Of a DNA stretch of 64,000 nucleotides, positions 53,701 to 61,549 are shown one piece after another. Numbering within the stretch: the stretch's first letter is position 1; each line of letters begins with the position of its first letter. This DNA comes from JAPUME01 sp027294185 (GTDB lineage Bacteria > Acidobacteriota > Terriglobia > UBA7540 > JAPUME01), in NCBI GenBank assembly GCA_963555835.3, contig CAUVWZ020000001.1:248001-312000 (forward strand), given 5' to 3'. Under the pieces are notes generated by a model. That model worked only from the letters and a program-made list of their open reading frames with translations, ran no database searches and was not told where the DNA came from. Both the position numbers and the translations under genes were made by a program.

Positions 53701-53779
53701 ACCCCGGGCGAGATGGGAAGCGCTGGCGACCTTCTGCCATGCTATTTTTAACTCCGCCGAATTCATTTTCATTGATTGA
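50765..53779 (+). CDS. PSD1-type cytochrome c / DUF1549 / DUF1553 protein, copy 2
   Basis: Second member of the family, 1004 residues from ATG 50765 (AGAGGGAAA upstream; signal peptide WWFGMSVLLSLGLVCVSDST). Haem motifs CLACH (49-53), CVVCH (155-159) and CAQCHSHKYDP (474). DUF1549 block LRRAYMDLIGLPPDPEEVEA and RWGRYWLDAAGYADSEGNNE. Charged coiled-coil insert about 540-650 (EEKARPHREKLLEEKLGQLP). DUF1553 with RLALARWLVQPNHPLTARVI and NRVWQDHFGGGLVETAGNFG. Near-identical domain order to copy 1. Followed by its DUF1501 partner ten bases later and then, on the same strand, by a sulfatase, unlike copy 1. Confidence 0.88.
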   Translation: MALQPWWFGMSVLLSLGLVCVSDSTAREEASQEIARFESDILPIFEAKCLACHGEKLQQNGLDLRTRESVLKGGESGPAVEPGSVGESLLYEKVKSGSMPLGGEKLKAEEMELLRRWINAGALRADEDVGAAGKSADAVPVSYRDVTMSILHVRCVVCHGKRKQDGALDVRTRASLLRGGESGPSIIPGKPDESLLIQRIDAGEMPPLGLQRPYAVRPVTSAELEKLRQWIAAGAPEGREEVLKVDGGPDPLVSEEDRKFWSLQPPKRPKVPEVKGKELVRTPIDAFLLEKLEEKRLSFSPEADRWVLLRRAYMDLIGLPPDPEEVEAYLRDDSPDAYERVIDRLLASPHYGERWGRYWLDAAGYADSEGNNEADYVRSNAYRYRDYVIRSLNGDKPYDRFLMEQIAGDELFDYKAAGELTSDQRSKLVATGFLRTAPDGTYDITENFIPARLDVIANQVDIFSSTVMGLTMACAQCHSHKYDPIPQRDYYRFSAIFQTAYDPYDWLLPNQQLIDIDYGVTLPERYLPHAPEAERREVEAYNAPIRKEMERLERSLEEKARPHREKLLEEKLGQLPEGIRKDLRAALATAPEQLTDVQKYLTRKFEGSLEVKKEELEEKFEEYKEEAAKITQAIKAAKKKLKRKPEIRALFDLGENPTPNYLLRRGDYQSPQGRVEPGVPSVFRAGLKPYKVVKPTWTTDTSGRRLALARWLVQPNHPLTARVIVNRVWQDHFGGGLVETAGNFGRTGEKPSHPELLDWLATEFVRQGWSFKALHKLIMTSTAYRQASRDEASRASREEKDPGNRFLSRFPLRRLDADAIRDTILKVAGRLDRTQYGPAVELEVGEDGEIVGKCGNQNQGCRRSIYLLQRRSRPVTMLQAFDAPQLNPNCLKRPESTVSTQALQLWNSEMTRQNSRYFAGRVMDAVGEEDVGKQVERVYLAALSRWPTDEERAAAEEIVGLKRKWTEHFETKVPQGPKAPRARWEALATFCHAIFNSAEFIFID

Positions 53780-53789
53780 GGAGCCAAGT

Positions 53790-55277
53790 ATGCGTCCTGA
53801 ATGTTTCCGGCACCCGAAGGTGTGTGAAACGGCAAAGCCTGCATTGTCCCGGCGCGATTTCTTCTCTCGAATGACGGACGGGTTTTACGGAACCGCCTTG
53901 GCCTATCTGCTGGGGGGTGATCTCTTTTCGGCGAACCCGGCTCTGGCCGCAACCGCAAATCGGAAGATCTACGATTTGAACCCGCACGCGCCGCACTTCG
54001 AGCCGAAGGCCAAGGCGGTGATTCATCTGTTCATGAGCGGAGGCCCGAGCCAGTTGGACCTGTTTGACCCCAAACCCTTGCTGAAAAAATACGAGGGCCA
54101 GCCTCCGAGCCGCGAGATCGCGAATGATATTGAGTTTATCGAGCAGGCGGGAGGGCTAATGCCCTCTCCATTCAAATTCGCCAAGCGAGGGCAATCGGGG
54201 ATCGAGATGTCCGAGCTGATGCCGCACTTGGCTGAGCAGGCCGACGAGGTTGCCCTGATCCGGTCCATGTTCACCACGCATTTCAACCATGAGCCGGCGG
54301 TATTTATGATGCAGTCCGGGCGCATGTTCTCCGGCCGTCCGCCGATGGGAGCGTGGGTGGTGTACGGGCTCGGGACGGAGAATCAGAATTTGCCGGCCTA
54401 TGTGGTGCTGGATGACCCGAAGGGGCTGCCCGTGAACGGGATTCAGAATTGGCAATCGGGATGGTTGCCGCCCGTGTACCAGGGGACGAGGATGCGGTCG
54501 GCAGGTTCCCCGCTCTTGAACCTGAGTCCCCGCGAGGAATTTCCCGCGCCCGTGCTGGAAATGGCGCGTTCGATCTTGAATCGGCTCGACACCGCTCATC
54601 GCAGCCAGCGGCCCGGGCAGCAACGATTAGACGCCCGGATTTCGAGCTATGAGTTGGCCGCGCGGATGCAAATGTCGGCCCCCGACGCCCTGGATCTTTC
54701 CCAGGAAAGCCCGGCCACGCAGGAGATGTACGGGCTGAATAACGAACTCACGGCCTCCTACGGGCGGCGTTGCCTGATGGCGCGGCGGCTGGTCGAGCGC
54801 GGCGTCCGGTTCGTGCAGATTTTTGTCGAAGGGCAGATCTGGGATAACCATTCGAACCTGGAAAAGGACTTGCGGCACTGCTGCGGGAAGACGGACCAGC
54901 CGATCGGGGCTCTGCTAAAGGATTTGAAGCAGCGAGGATTGCTGGAGAGCACACTGGTCGTCTGGGGAGGAGAGTTTGGGCGGATGCCGCTTTCCCAGGT
55001 GGACCCTCGAAAAAAGAATGCTGGACGCGATCATGCTCCCGGAGCCTTCACGGTGTGGATGGCCGGGGGAGGCGTCAAAGGCGGAACCGTTTACGGGGCC
55101 ACCGACGAGATCGGCTTCAAGCCGGTGGAAAATCCGGTGAGTGTGCGCGATTTCCATGCGACGATTTTGCACCTGCTGGGGATGAATCACCGGGACCTGG
55201 TATACTACCATAATGGCTTGGACGAGCGGCTGACGGGTGTGGAGCAGGCTCAGGTAGTCAAGGGAATCGTGGCCTAA
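53790..55277 (+). CDS. DUF1501 exported protein, copy 2
   Basis: 495 residues; ATG 53790 follows GAGGAG, while the frame back to 53739 overlaps the PSD1 gene. Twin-arginine-like signal LSRRDFFSRMTDGFYGTALA. Blocks shared with copy 1: VIHLFMSGGPSQLDLFDPKP, RSMFTTHFNHEPAVFMMQSG, MGAWVVYGLGTENQNLPAYV, WDNHSNLEKDLRHCCGKTDQ, VVWGGEFGRMPL, and GRDHAPGAFTVWMAGGGVKG. Alkaline-phosphatase-like fold; metal ligands likely in GGP, WGGEFGR and GRDH. Second gene of the operon. Confidence 0.88.
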   Translation: MRPECFRHPKVCETAKPALSRRDFFSRMTDGFYGTALAYLLGGDLFSANPALAATANRKIYDLNPHAPHFEPKAKAVIHLFMSGGPSQLDLFDPKPLLKKYEGQPPSREIANDIEFIEQAGGLMPSPFKFAKRGQSGIEMSELMPHLAEQADEVALIRSMFTTHFNHEPAVFMMQSGRMFSGRPPMGAWVVYGLGTENQNLPAYVVLDDPKGLPVNGIQNWQSGWLPPVYQGTRMRSAGSPLLNLSPREEFPAPVLEMARSILNRLDTAHRSQRPGQQRLDARISSYELAARMQMSAPDALDLSQESPATQEMYGLNNELTASYGRRCLMARRLVERGVRFVQIFVEGQIWDNHSNLEKDLRHCCGKTDQPIGALLKDLKQRGLLESTLVVWGGEFGRMPLSQVDPRKKNAGRDHAPGAFTVWMAGGGVKGGTVYGATDEIGFKPVENPVSVRDFHATILHLLGMNHRDLVYYHNGLDERLTGVEQAQVVKGIVA

Positions 55278-55395
55278 AGCCTGCGTCGTCCGCATGATGT
55301 ACGACATTCAAGTGATGGTTTTTCCCAAGCTCCTCACGTATCCTCCCGAAGCCGACGGATGCCCAGCCGTTTTTCGAACTTTCCTATCTTTTCCA

Positions 55396-55427
55396 TCATT
55401 TGAGTGTACGCCTGAGACAGGTAAAAG
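55396..55427. repeat. 32-base perfect copy of a piece of the TPR-VCBS gene
   Basis: This stretch, directly in front of the sulfatase ribosome site, is identical to 45835-45866 inside the TPR region of the fusion gene (codes FYLSQAYTQM on the minus strand). The match ends sharply on both sides. It is either a relic of a lost TPR gene or a recombination scar. Confidence 0.75.
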
Positions 55428-55439
55428 GAGGATTCCCTT

Positions 55440-56951
55440 ATGGACAGACGAAATTTCCTGAGAGGTACCTTAGCCGGAGGAGCCCTTTCGGGCTTAGGGT
55501 CGAATGTTTTCGGAGAGGGCACCCGGAGGAAGCCGAATGTTGTTATTTGCTTTCTCGATCAAATGCGGGCATTCGAGGTGGGTTGCTATGGCAACTCGGT
55601 GATTCGGACGCCGAATATGGATAGGTTGGCGGCTACCGGGTGCCGATTTGATGTTGGCGTGGTAAACAATCCTGTCTGTGTGCCGACCCGCTCCAGCCTG
55701 CTAACAGGCCAGTACAGCCGAACCTGTATGGGACAACTTGGGAACCAGGACGTCGACCCGGCCCCCTACGATGAAAGGACTCGGCTGCTGGATCCGACAC
55801 TTCCAGAAATCCTCAAAGGAGCGGGCTATCAGACGGCTGTCATCGGCAAATGGCACCTACACCCCCACCCATTTCTAATGGGCTTTGATTACGCCTTATA
55901 TCCAGAAGGGACCCAAGAGCGATATTACGACCGCACTTACCTCGAAAATTGGCGGACCGAAAAAAGTTTGTCAGCCGATGGCAAACGCAAAATTACCCGG
56001 GATTATCGCCCCACCCACGTAAACGAGTTTGTGTTTGATTACTTGACCTCCAAAATGCAGCAGTATATCAGCCAGGCCAAGGACGATCCCTTCTTTCTCT
56101 ACTACAACATCACCCTTCCTCATATGCCCCTCGGGCCGGGGAATATGCCGGATAAGTACGTGAAGATGTACGACCGGAATCAGGTGCCGCTCCGCAAGAA
56201 CGTCTTCAAAGACGGGGTGATGGCTTACGATGAAATGTGGTTCAAAATTTATACCATCTGGGACTACCCCCTTCGTATTTGGCCTAAGAGGCTGCCGGAT
56301 CGTGAAACCGACAAGCTGCCGGAAGGTTTTGATCTGCGTGATGTGACGGCATACTACTATGGCGCAACCACTTGTGCCGATGACTTGGTGGGCGAGCTCA
56401 TGAAATCCCTGGAAGACAACGGCATCGCCGACGATACGATCGTCATTCTATCTGCTGATCATGGTGACAATTTAGGAAGCCATCACAAATTTAACAAAAG
56501 CCTTCTGATCGAAGAGTCGATGCGCGTGCCCATGATCTTTCGGTATCCGAAAGCGCTGAAGCCCTCCGTAAATAAGAAACAGGTCGCCTCCACGATCGAC
56601 ATCATGCCGACCGCACTCGAGCTTTGCGGAATACCCGCCGGTCCTCATATTCAGGGGCAAAGCCTCGTGCCGGTCATGCGAAAGGAACGAGAATCGTTGG
56701 AAAAAGATTCCTCGATGATTGAAACCTCGGGATTTGACATCGGAGTCCGCACTCCTTCCCATATGTACGGTATGAAGTTGGCAAAGGACAAGCACACCAT
56801 CACGGACGATCGGCTTTACTTCTTTGACTTGCAAAACGATCCCTTCGAAGTGAACAATCTCGCCAAGACAGGAGAGGAATCCGACTTGGCTGCCCAGTTG
56901 CGGCGGAGACTGACCACCTGGAACAAAACCACTCCTTGGCTGGAAGTATAA
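55440..56951 (+). CDS. Exported sulfatase (arylsulfatase family, Cys-type)
   Basis: Sulfate-ester hydrolase of the formylglycine-dependent family. 503 residues. AAAGGAGG lies before the ATG; the signal MDRRNFLRGTLAGGALSG is twin-arginine-like. Metal-binding VVICFLDQMRAFEVGCYGN; the sulfatase signature NPVCVPTRSSLLTGQYSRT with Cys80-x-Pro-x-Arg84, where Cys is converted to formylglycine; GYQTAVIGKWHL; VILSADHGDNLGSHHKFNKS (Asp/His/Lys of the site); C-terminal RLYFFDLQNDPFEVNNLAKT. Downstream of PSD1/DUF1501 copy 2, so probably part of the same functional group. The maturing enzyme is not in the window. Confidence 0.92.
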   Translation: MDRRNFLRGTLAGGALSGLGSNVFGEGTRRKPNVVICFLDQMRAFEVGCYGNSVIRTPNMDRLAATGCRFDVGVVNNPVCVPTRSSLLTGQYSRTCMGQLGNQDVDPAPYDERTRLLDPTLPEILKGAGYQTAVIGKWHLHPHPFLMGFDYALYPEGTQERYYDRTYLENWRTEKSLSADGKRKITRDYRPTHVNEFVFDYLTSKMQQYISQAKDDPFFLYYNITLPHMPLGPGNMPDKYVKMYDRNQVPLRKNVFKDGVMAYDEMWFKIYTIWDYPLRIWPKRLPDRETDKLPEGFDLRDVTAYYYGATTCADDLVGELMKSLEDNGIADDTIVILSADHGDNLGSHHKFNKSLLIEESMRVPMIFRYPKALKPSVNKKQVASTIDIMPTALELCGIPAGPHIQGQSLVPVMRKERESLEKDSSMIETSGFDIGVRTPSHMYGMKLAKDKHTITDDRLYFFDLQNDPFEVNNLAKTGEESDLAAQLRRRLTTWNKTTPWLEV

Positions 56952-57200
56952 GAATTCCAGGTAAAACCTGTTGACACCCAACGACATTACGCTCGGAGAA
57001 TTCGTTGAAAAGTACCTGCGGCACGTCCGCTCTAACCGCTCCAACGGCTGGGCTGAATGGATATTCTCGAATCGCAGGAAAGAACAAGGTGTTTGTGCTT
57101 GAAAGCTCTCTTATCTTCGTGGCGAACACAAAGATTCGCAGCCTACTTTCCCGCCATTTACGAACAGTAATCAGATCGCCGGTAGTCAACTCTGGAATAG

Positions 57201-57229
57201 TTGACGGCCTGCCCGGAGGGATTTATACT
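57201..57229 (+). promoter_or_regulatory. Promoter of VCBS-ASPIC/UnbV gene
   Basis: TTGACG (57201-57206), exactly 17 bases, TATACT (57224-57229): a near-consensus promoter with a transcript start expected near 57236. It excludes the TTG at 57201 as a start codon. Confidence 0.7.
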
Positions 57230-57251
57230 TAGTATATTTCCAGTAGAATCA

Positions 57252-59033
57252 TTGAGGTATTATGTTTCGGGTTCTTGGCGACGTTTGATTTTTCTAGTTG
57301 TCCTTATGGCGTCGGCGCAGCTGGCCCAATATGGGATGCTTGGTGCTGACGCTGTCGAAAAGGCCCTTCCCGTTTTCTCGGATATTGCCAAACAGGCAGG
57401 TGTCGCGTTTAAAGTAACTTGTGGGGGCGAACTTACCGAGTACCTGATCGATGTTAACGGGACGGGCGCGGCCTTTTTCGACTATGACAACGATGGTGAT
57501 CAGGACATCTATTTGGTCAATGGTTCTTCCCGCAAGACCGAATCGGGAGACGGGCGTCCCCATGATTATCTGCTACGGAACAACGGTGATGGAACTTTCA
57601 GCGACGTCACCGAGAAGGCTCATTTAGGAGATACGAGTTGGAGCAGTGGTTGTGCGGTGGGCGACTACAACAATGACGGTTATCTCGATTTATATGTGAC
57701 CAATTACGGGCCCAATAAGCTTTACCGGAATAACGGTGATGGGACGTTTTTGGAAGTTGGAGGGCCCTCGGGATTGGCAGGTCCGCAGTTGACCCCGCCC
57801 AAATGGAGTATGGGGGCCGCCTTTGGTGACTACGACAATGACGGCCACCTGGATCTCTATGTCTGCAATTTTGTCCGGTTTGATTATTGGGAGCATCGTC
57901 CGCCACCGAAGGAGGGCAGCCCTTGTAAATTAAGAGGCATTCCTGTTGCCTGCCCGCCGGACTTGTTCGAGGGCCAACAGGATCTGCTGTACCGAAACAG
58001 GGGAGACGGGACCTTTGCCGATGTTACCCAACTCGCGGGACTCGTCCGGGAAGACCCGGGCCGAGCGTTTGCTTCAGCCTTTTCCGACTTCGACAATGAC
58101 GGCGATCTGGACCTATACGTAGCGAACGATGCCGGCCCCAACTTTTATTACATCAACAATGGCGACGGAACATTTATCGACGGCAGCCTTACTTCAGGAG
58201 CTGCCTTCGACGAATTCGGGAACGACCAGGGCTCGATGGGGCTCACGGTCGGAGACTTTAATAACGACGGACTCACCGATATTTTTGTCACCAATTTTAT
58301 CGATCAATACAATACTCTTTACCGAAACCAGGGTTCCCATTTATTTCTGGACCGAAGCACCCATGTCGGGTTGGGGGTCATAGGCTTCGCTTATAGCGGA
58401 TGGGGAACCAAGTTTTTCGATTTTGACAACGACGGCTGGCTGGACTTGTTCATTACCAACGGCCATACCATGGAGCAGTTGGAAGAACATTTTCCCACCG
58501 ATACGTTTGCCGAGCCGGACTATTTGTTGCGGAACGTGAATGGTAGCGAGTTCATCGACGTTTCTGAAGTCACCGGAATCCGAAAACTTCCGAATAAGGT
58601 TGGGCGCGGAACTGCATTTGGAGATTATGACAATGATGGAGATGTCGACATTTTGGTCATCAATAAAAATGATGCCCCCTTTTTATTACGTAATGATGGA
58701 GGCAACGCAAATAAATGGCTGGTATTGAGGACCGAAGGGGTGAAGAGCAATCGTTGTGGTATTGGGGCGCGCGTTGAGGTAACGGGCGGAGGAATTCGCC
58801 GCCAGCTCGAGGTCAGAGGAAGCGACAGTTATCTCTCCAGCAACGACATGCGCCTGCACGTAGGGTTGGGTGATCTAACCCAGGCCGATATCGAAATTCG
58901 CTGGCCCAGCGGTCAGATCGATCGATTTTCCGGCGTAGCTGCTAATCGGTTTTATCTGGTACAAGAAGGCGGCTCGATCCAGCCCGATCCCTACGTATAT
59001 TCGGAGTCTCCTGGTCGAAAGACCCCGCGTTGA
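57252..59033 (+). CDS. Exported VCBS/FG-GAP - ASPIC/UnbV protein
   Basis: About 593 residues if TTG 57252 is used (no ribosome site; transcript start about 16 bases before it); ATG 57306 is the alternative. Signal-like SWRRLIFLVVLMASAQLA. Repeats with Ca-type loops: FFDYDNDGDQDIYLVNGSSR, VGDYNNDGYLDLYVTNYGPN, FSDFDNDGDLDLYVANDAGP, VGDFNNDGLTDIFVTNFIDQ. C-terminal ASPIC/UnbV domain GIGARVEVTGGGIRRQLEVR and EIRWPSGQIDRFSG. Lacks the TPR part present in the 43505 protein, but the same TPR function may come from the convergent gene at 59191. Confidence 0.82.
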   Translation: MRYYVSGSWRRLIFLVVLMASAQLAQYGMLGADAVEKALPVFSDIAKQAGVAFKVTCGGELTEYLIDVNGTGAAFFDYDNDGDQDIYLVNGSSRKTESGDGRPHDYLLRNNGDGTFSDVTEKAHLGDTSWSSGCAVGDYNNDGYLDLYVTNYGPNKLYRNNGDGTFLEVGGPSGLAGPQLTPPKWSMGAAFGDYDNDGHLDLYVCNFVRFDYWEHRPPPKEGSPCKLRGIPVACPPDLFEGQQDLLYRNRGDGTFADVTQLAGLVREDPGRAFASAFSDFDNDGDLDLYVANDAGPNFYYINNGDGTFIDGSLTSGAAFDEFGNDQGSMGLTVGDFNNDGLTDIFVTNFIDQYNTLYRNQGSHLFLDRSTHVGLGVIGFAYSGWGTKFFDFDNDGWLDLFITNGHTMEQLEEHFPTDTFAEPDYLLRNVNGSEFIDVSEVTGIRKLPNKVGRGTAFGDYDNDGDVDILVINKNDAPFLLRNDGGNANKWLVLRTEGVKSNRCGIGARVEVTGGGIRRQLEVRGSDSYLSSNDMRLHVGLGDLTQADIEIRWPSGQIDRFSGVAANRFYLVQEGGSIQPDPYVYSESPGRKTPR

Positions 59034-59190
59034 ATCAAGTCAGCGCAACACACTGATACTAAATAACTTGACGGCATTATCCCTCGTCGAGATGGGCGGA
59101 ATTTCGGGGCAGGGTCAGCTTCGGATTTGGAAGGGCCGGAACCTTTATGCGGGAGCTACCACAGCTTTTCTAAAAGGAAGAACCAACCTC

Positions 59191-61206
59191 TTACCTCCCA
59201 CCTGATTTCTTCGGGCCTGTTTTTGTTCCCATAACTTGTAATTGTTGTTTCTTTAAATTTTGCTTCCGGAGCTCCTGTGATTTCTTGAGCGCAGCTACAG
59301 CCTTTTCCTTTCGCCCGAGCTTGCTATAAAAAGTCCCCAACTGATAGTGGATGGAGCCATCCTTGTCCAATTCCGATGCGAGCTCCAATTCGCGCACAGC
59401 CTCTTCATATTGGCCGAGCAATGCAAGACCCTTCCCGAGTCTTGCGTGGGCTTGTACCAGGGAAGAATCCAGATCGACGGCGGCTCGGAGGTGAATGATC
59501 GCCTCCTGCGCCTTCCGATCCAAAAGAAGCGAATCGCCCAGCTTCAACTGCGCCAAGGCGTTGCGCGGATCATGTTCCACCGATCGTCGAAAGCACTGAG
59601 TCGCCTCCGAGTATTTCATTTGCCGAAGGTAAACATTCCCGAGACTGATTAACAGATCACTATTGTTCGGCTGGAGGTCCAACGCCGCCTGAAATTCCTT
59701 GGCGGCGGCATCGTAGAGCTCCCGGGCAAAGTAGGCCCTGCCCATCAGCCACCGAACGCGATAGGATTGAGGATCTGTAGCAACCATTAGTTGCATGTTT
59801 TCCTCGGCTGCGCTCTGGGAGCTCAGACCGAGCAGATAGTGAAGCTCAGGATTATCCCGATGGCGCTTCGCATAAGGTTCCAGGAGTTGTGCCGCGGCAT
59901 CGTATTTTTTCATTGAGAGCAGGGCCCGGGCAACGGTCGATGGGAGCTCGGGCGTAGCGTCACCTTTTCGTACCAAGGGCAGAAGCAGCGCAGTGCCGGC
60001 CTCGTAGCGCTTTTGACGCAAGAGTTGCAGTCCCCGATGCTTAACTTTTTCAGAGCCGCTCGGCGCAGCCGGAGCGGCAGCTTGCACCTTGGATCTTAGG
60101 ACTGCAAGCGCCCGTTTTGCCGCTTCTCGTGCCGTTGTTTCCCGCATGATGTCGCCAAGCTCACTGGCAACCACCGCCCGTAAAAAGGCACCGCCAAAAC
60201 TGTCTGCTCCGATCGTGTCTCGGATTTCTGAAACCAGTGCCGCCAACTTCTCTCTGGGGAGTGAGACCGGGAATGTCGGTAAAGGATCGAAAAATTCCGG
60301 ACGTATTTTTGCCGCCTGATTTAGATACCGAATAGTCTCCTTCACATCTAACTTCTGAAGGGATATCTGCGCGAGCCCGAAGCAGGTCAAATAACTTGAC
60401 GCGTCCTGGGAGAGTTCCGCCTTAAACAGCTCGGCAGCCGCTTCCCAGTCATGTACCTTTAGTTCGAGTTGAGCGAGCTCCACTCGGACTTCAGGAATAT
60501 GGGGTGCGGCCGCCAGGCTGCGACCAAACTCAACCCGTGCTGATTTTGCCCAATTACCCGATTTACTCCATTCTGCAAGTATGGAGTAATGACGGGCTAC
60601 GATGAGGGAGGAAAAGGGCGACTCGGGGAGCTCGGCGACACGGTCGAAGGCGTCCTTGGTGAGGTTCATATAAATCAAGCTGAGGTAATAGAGGACATCC
60701 ATGTCGTGCGGATCGCTTTTCAGGCAGGTTTGGTACACCTCAATGGCTCGACGCAATTCCTTCAGAGCAACGTAATTGGCGGCTAATTCGCGGCGGGCCT
60801 CCTTATTCTCTGGTTGAAGGGTTAAGGCATGCTGGAGGAGCGAAAGAGCTTCGCGGAACCGTTTTTGTGTCCGGCGAATACGGGCCAAAAAGTAGTGGGG
60901 GTAATACAAGGACGCATTCAATCGGACAGCCTGCTCGAATCGCGCTGCGGCCAAATCATGCTTTTTCTGGAGATAGTAGGCGAGTCCGAGATTGCTATGT
61001 GTTTCCGCTACCATTGGAGCCAATTGTGCGAGTTTCAGGTATTCGCGTTCCGCCGCACTGTAGTCGCGCCGTTGCATGGCCTCCTGGGCTGTCTTCCAGT
61101 GGCGTTGTAGATCGGCTTGGTTCGCGCTCTGGGCGTATGTTTTCCCTGTACCCAGCCAGAGCAGCAGGGAGAGACAGAGAATCAGTGATGTGAAAACGCG
61201 AGCCAC
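59191..61206 (-). CDS. Large exported TPR protein
   Basis: 671 residues. Signal peptide VFTSLILCLSLLLWLGTGKT. Two TPR arrays: about 35-290 (ETHSNLGLAYYLQKKHDLAA, YFLARIRRTQKRFREALSLL, ARRELAANYVALKELRRAIE) and about 390-640 (HYLLGLSSQSAAEENMQLMV, LLISLGNVYLRQMKYSEATQ, AHARLGKGLALLGQYEEAVR). A basic tail (KTGPKKSGGR) ends it. Periplasmic scaffold, no catalytic motif. Neighbour of a VCBS-ASPIC protein on one side and an Oar-like receptor on the other. Confidence 0.82.
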   Translation of the reverse strand: MARVFTSLILCLSLLLWLGTGKTYAQSANQADLQRHWKTAQEAMQRRDYSAAEREYLKLAQLAPMVAETHSNLGLAYYLQKKHDLAAARFEQAVRLNASLYYPHYFLARIRRTQKRFREALSLLQHALTLQPENKEARRELAANYVALKELRRAIEVYQTCLKSDPHDMDVLYYLSLIYMNLTKDAFDRVAELPESPFSSLIVARHYSILAEWSKSGNWAKSARVEFGRSLAAAPHIPEVRVELAQLELKVHDWEAAAELFKAELSQDASSYLTCFGLAQISLQKLDVKETIRYLNQAAKIRPEFFDPLPTFPVSLPREKLAALVSEIRDTIGADSFGGAFLRAVVASELGDIMRETTAREAAKRALAVLRSKVQAAAPAAPSGSEKVKHRGLQLLRQKRYEAGTALLLPLVRKGDATPELPSTVARALLSMKKYDAAAQLLEPYAKRHRDNPELHYLLGLSSQSAAEENMQLMVATDPQSYRVRWLMGRAYFARELYDAAAKEFQAALDLQPNNSDLLISLGNVYLRQMKYSEATQCFRRSVEHDPRNALAQLKLGDSLLLDRKAQEAIIHLRAAVDLDSSLVQAHARLGKGLALLGQYEEAVRELELASELDKDGSIHYQLGTFYSKLGRKEKAVAALKKSQELRKQNLKKQQLQVMGTKTGPKKSGGR

Positions 61207-61478
61207 AATATTACCTCATGTTGTGTCACTTACTTAAGCGACAGAGGAAGCGAAACCTGGGCGGCTCCAGGAGAACTCGACGAGAAAATGGTGGGTAGGA
61301 TTGCCTTGCTAGGCCGTCACCTCCGAACGAGGGAACTCGAATGCCCGGCCTACCCGGTCCTTACCTATGAGGCGTGGCCGGTCGGTTCCCGTGTTATATT
61401 CTTCGGTAACAGGACACCCAGACCTCATCAATACGCCGCGAGTTCCAGTATCCAATATATCGTTGTTGCCTTAGAAAA
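61207..61478. other. Intergenic region between TPR and receptor genes
   Basis: No gene recognised. It must hold the promoter of the TPR gene if the terminator at 61479 works; no strong consensus pair was found. Confidence 0.35.
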
Positions 61479-61514
61479 GAAAGCCGCCGTTCCCTGCGGG
61501 GAACGGCGGCTTTC
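61468..61514 (-). terminator. Rho-independent terminator of receptor gene 2
   Basis: A 16-base perfect stem (GAAAGCCGCCGTTCCC and its complement, 61479-61514) with a 4-base loop, followed on the minus strand by TTTCTTTTCT. It lies 35 bases after the stop of the receptor gene. Confidence 0.92.
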
Positions 61515-61549
61515 TCGTCAAACATCAATCAACTGCAAACCGTCACAGG

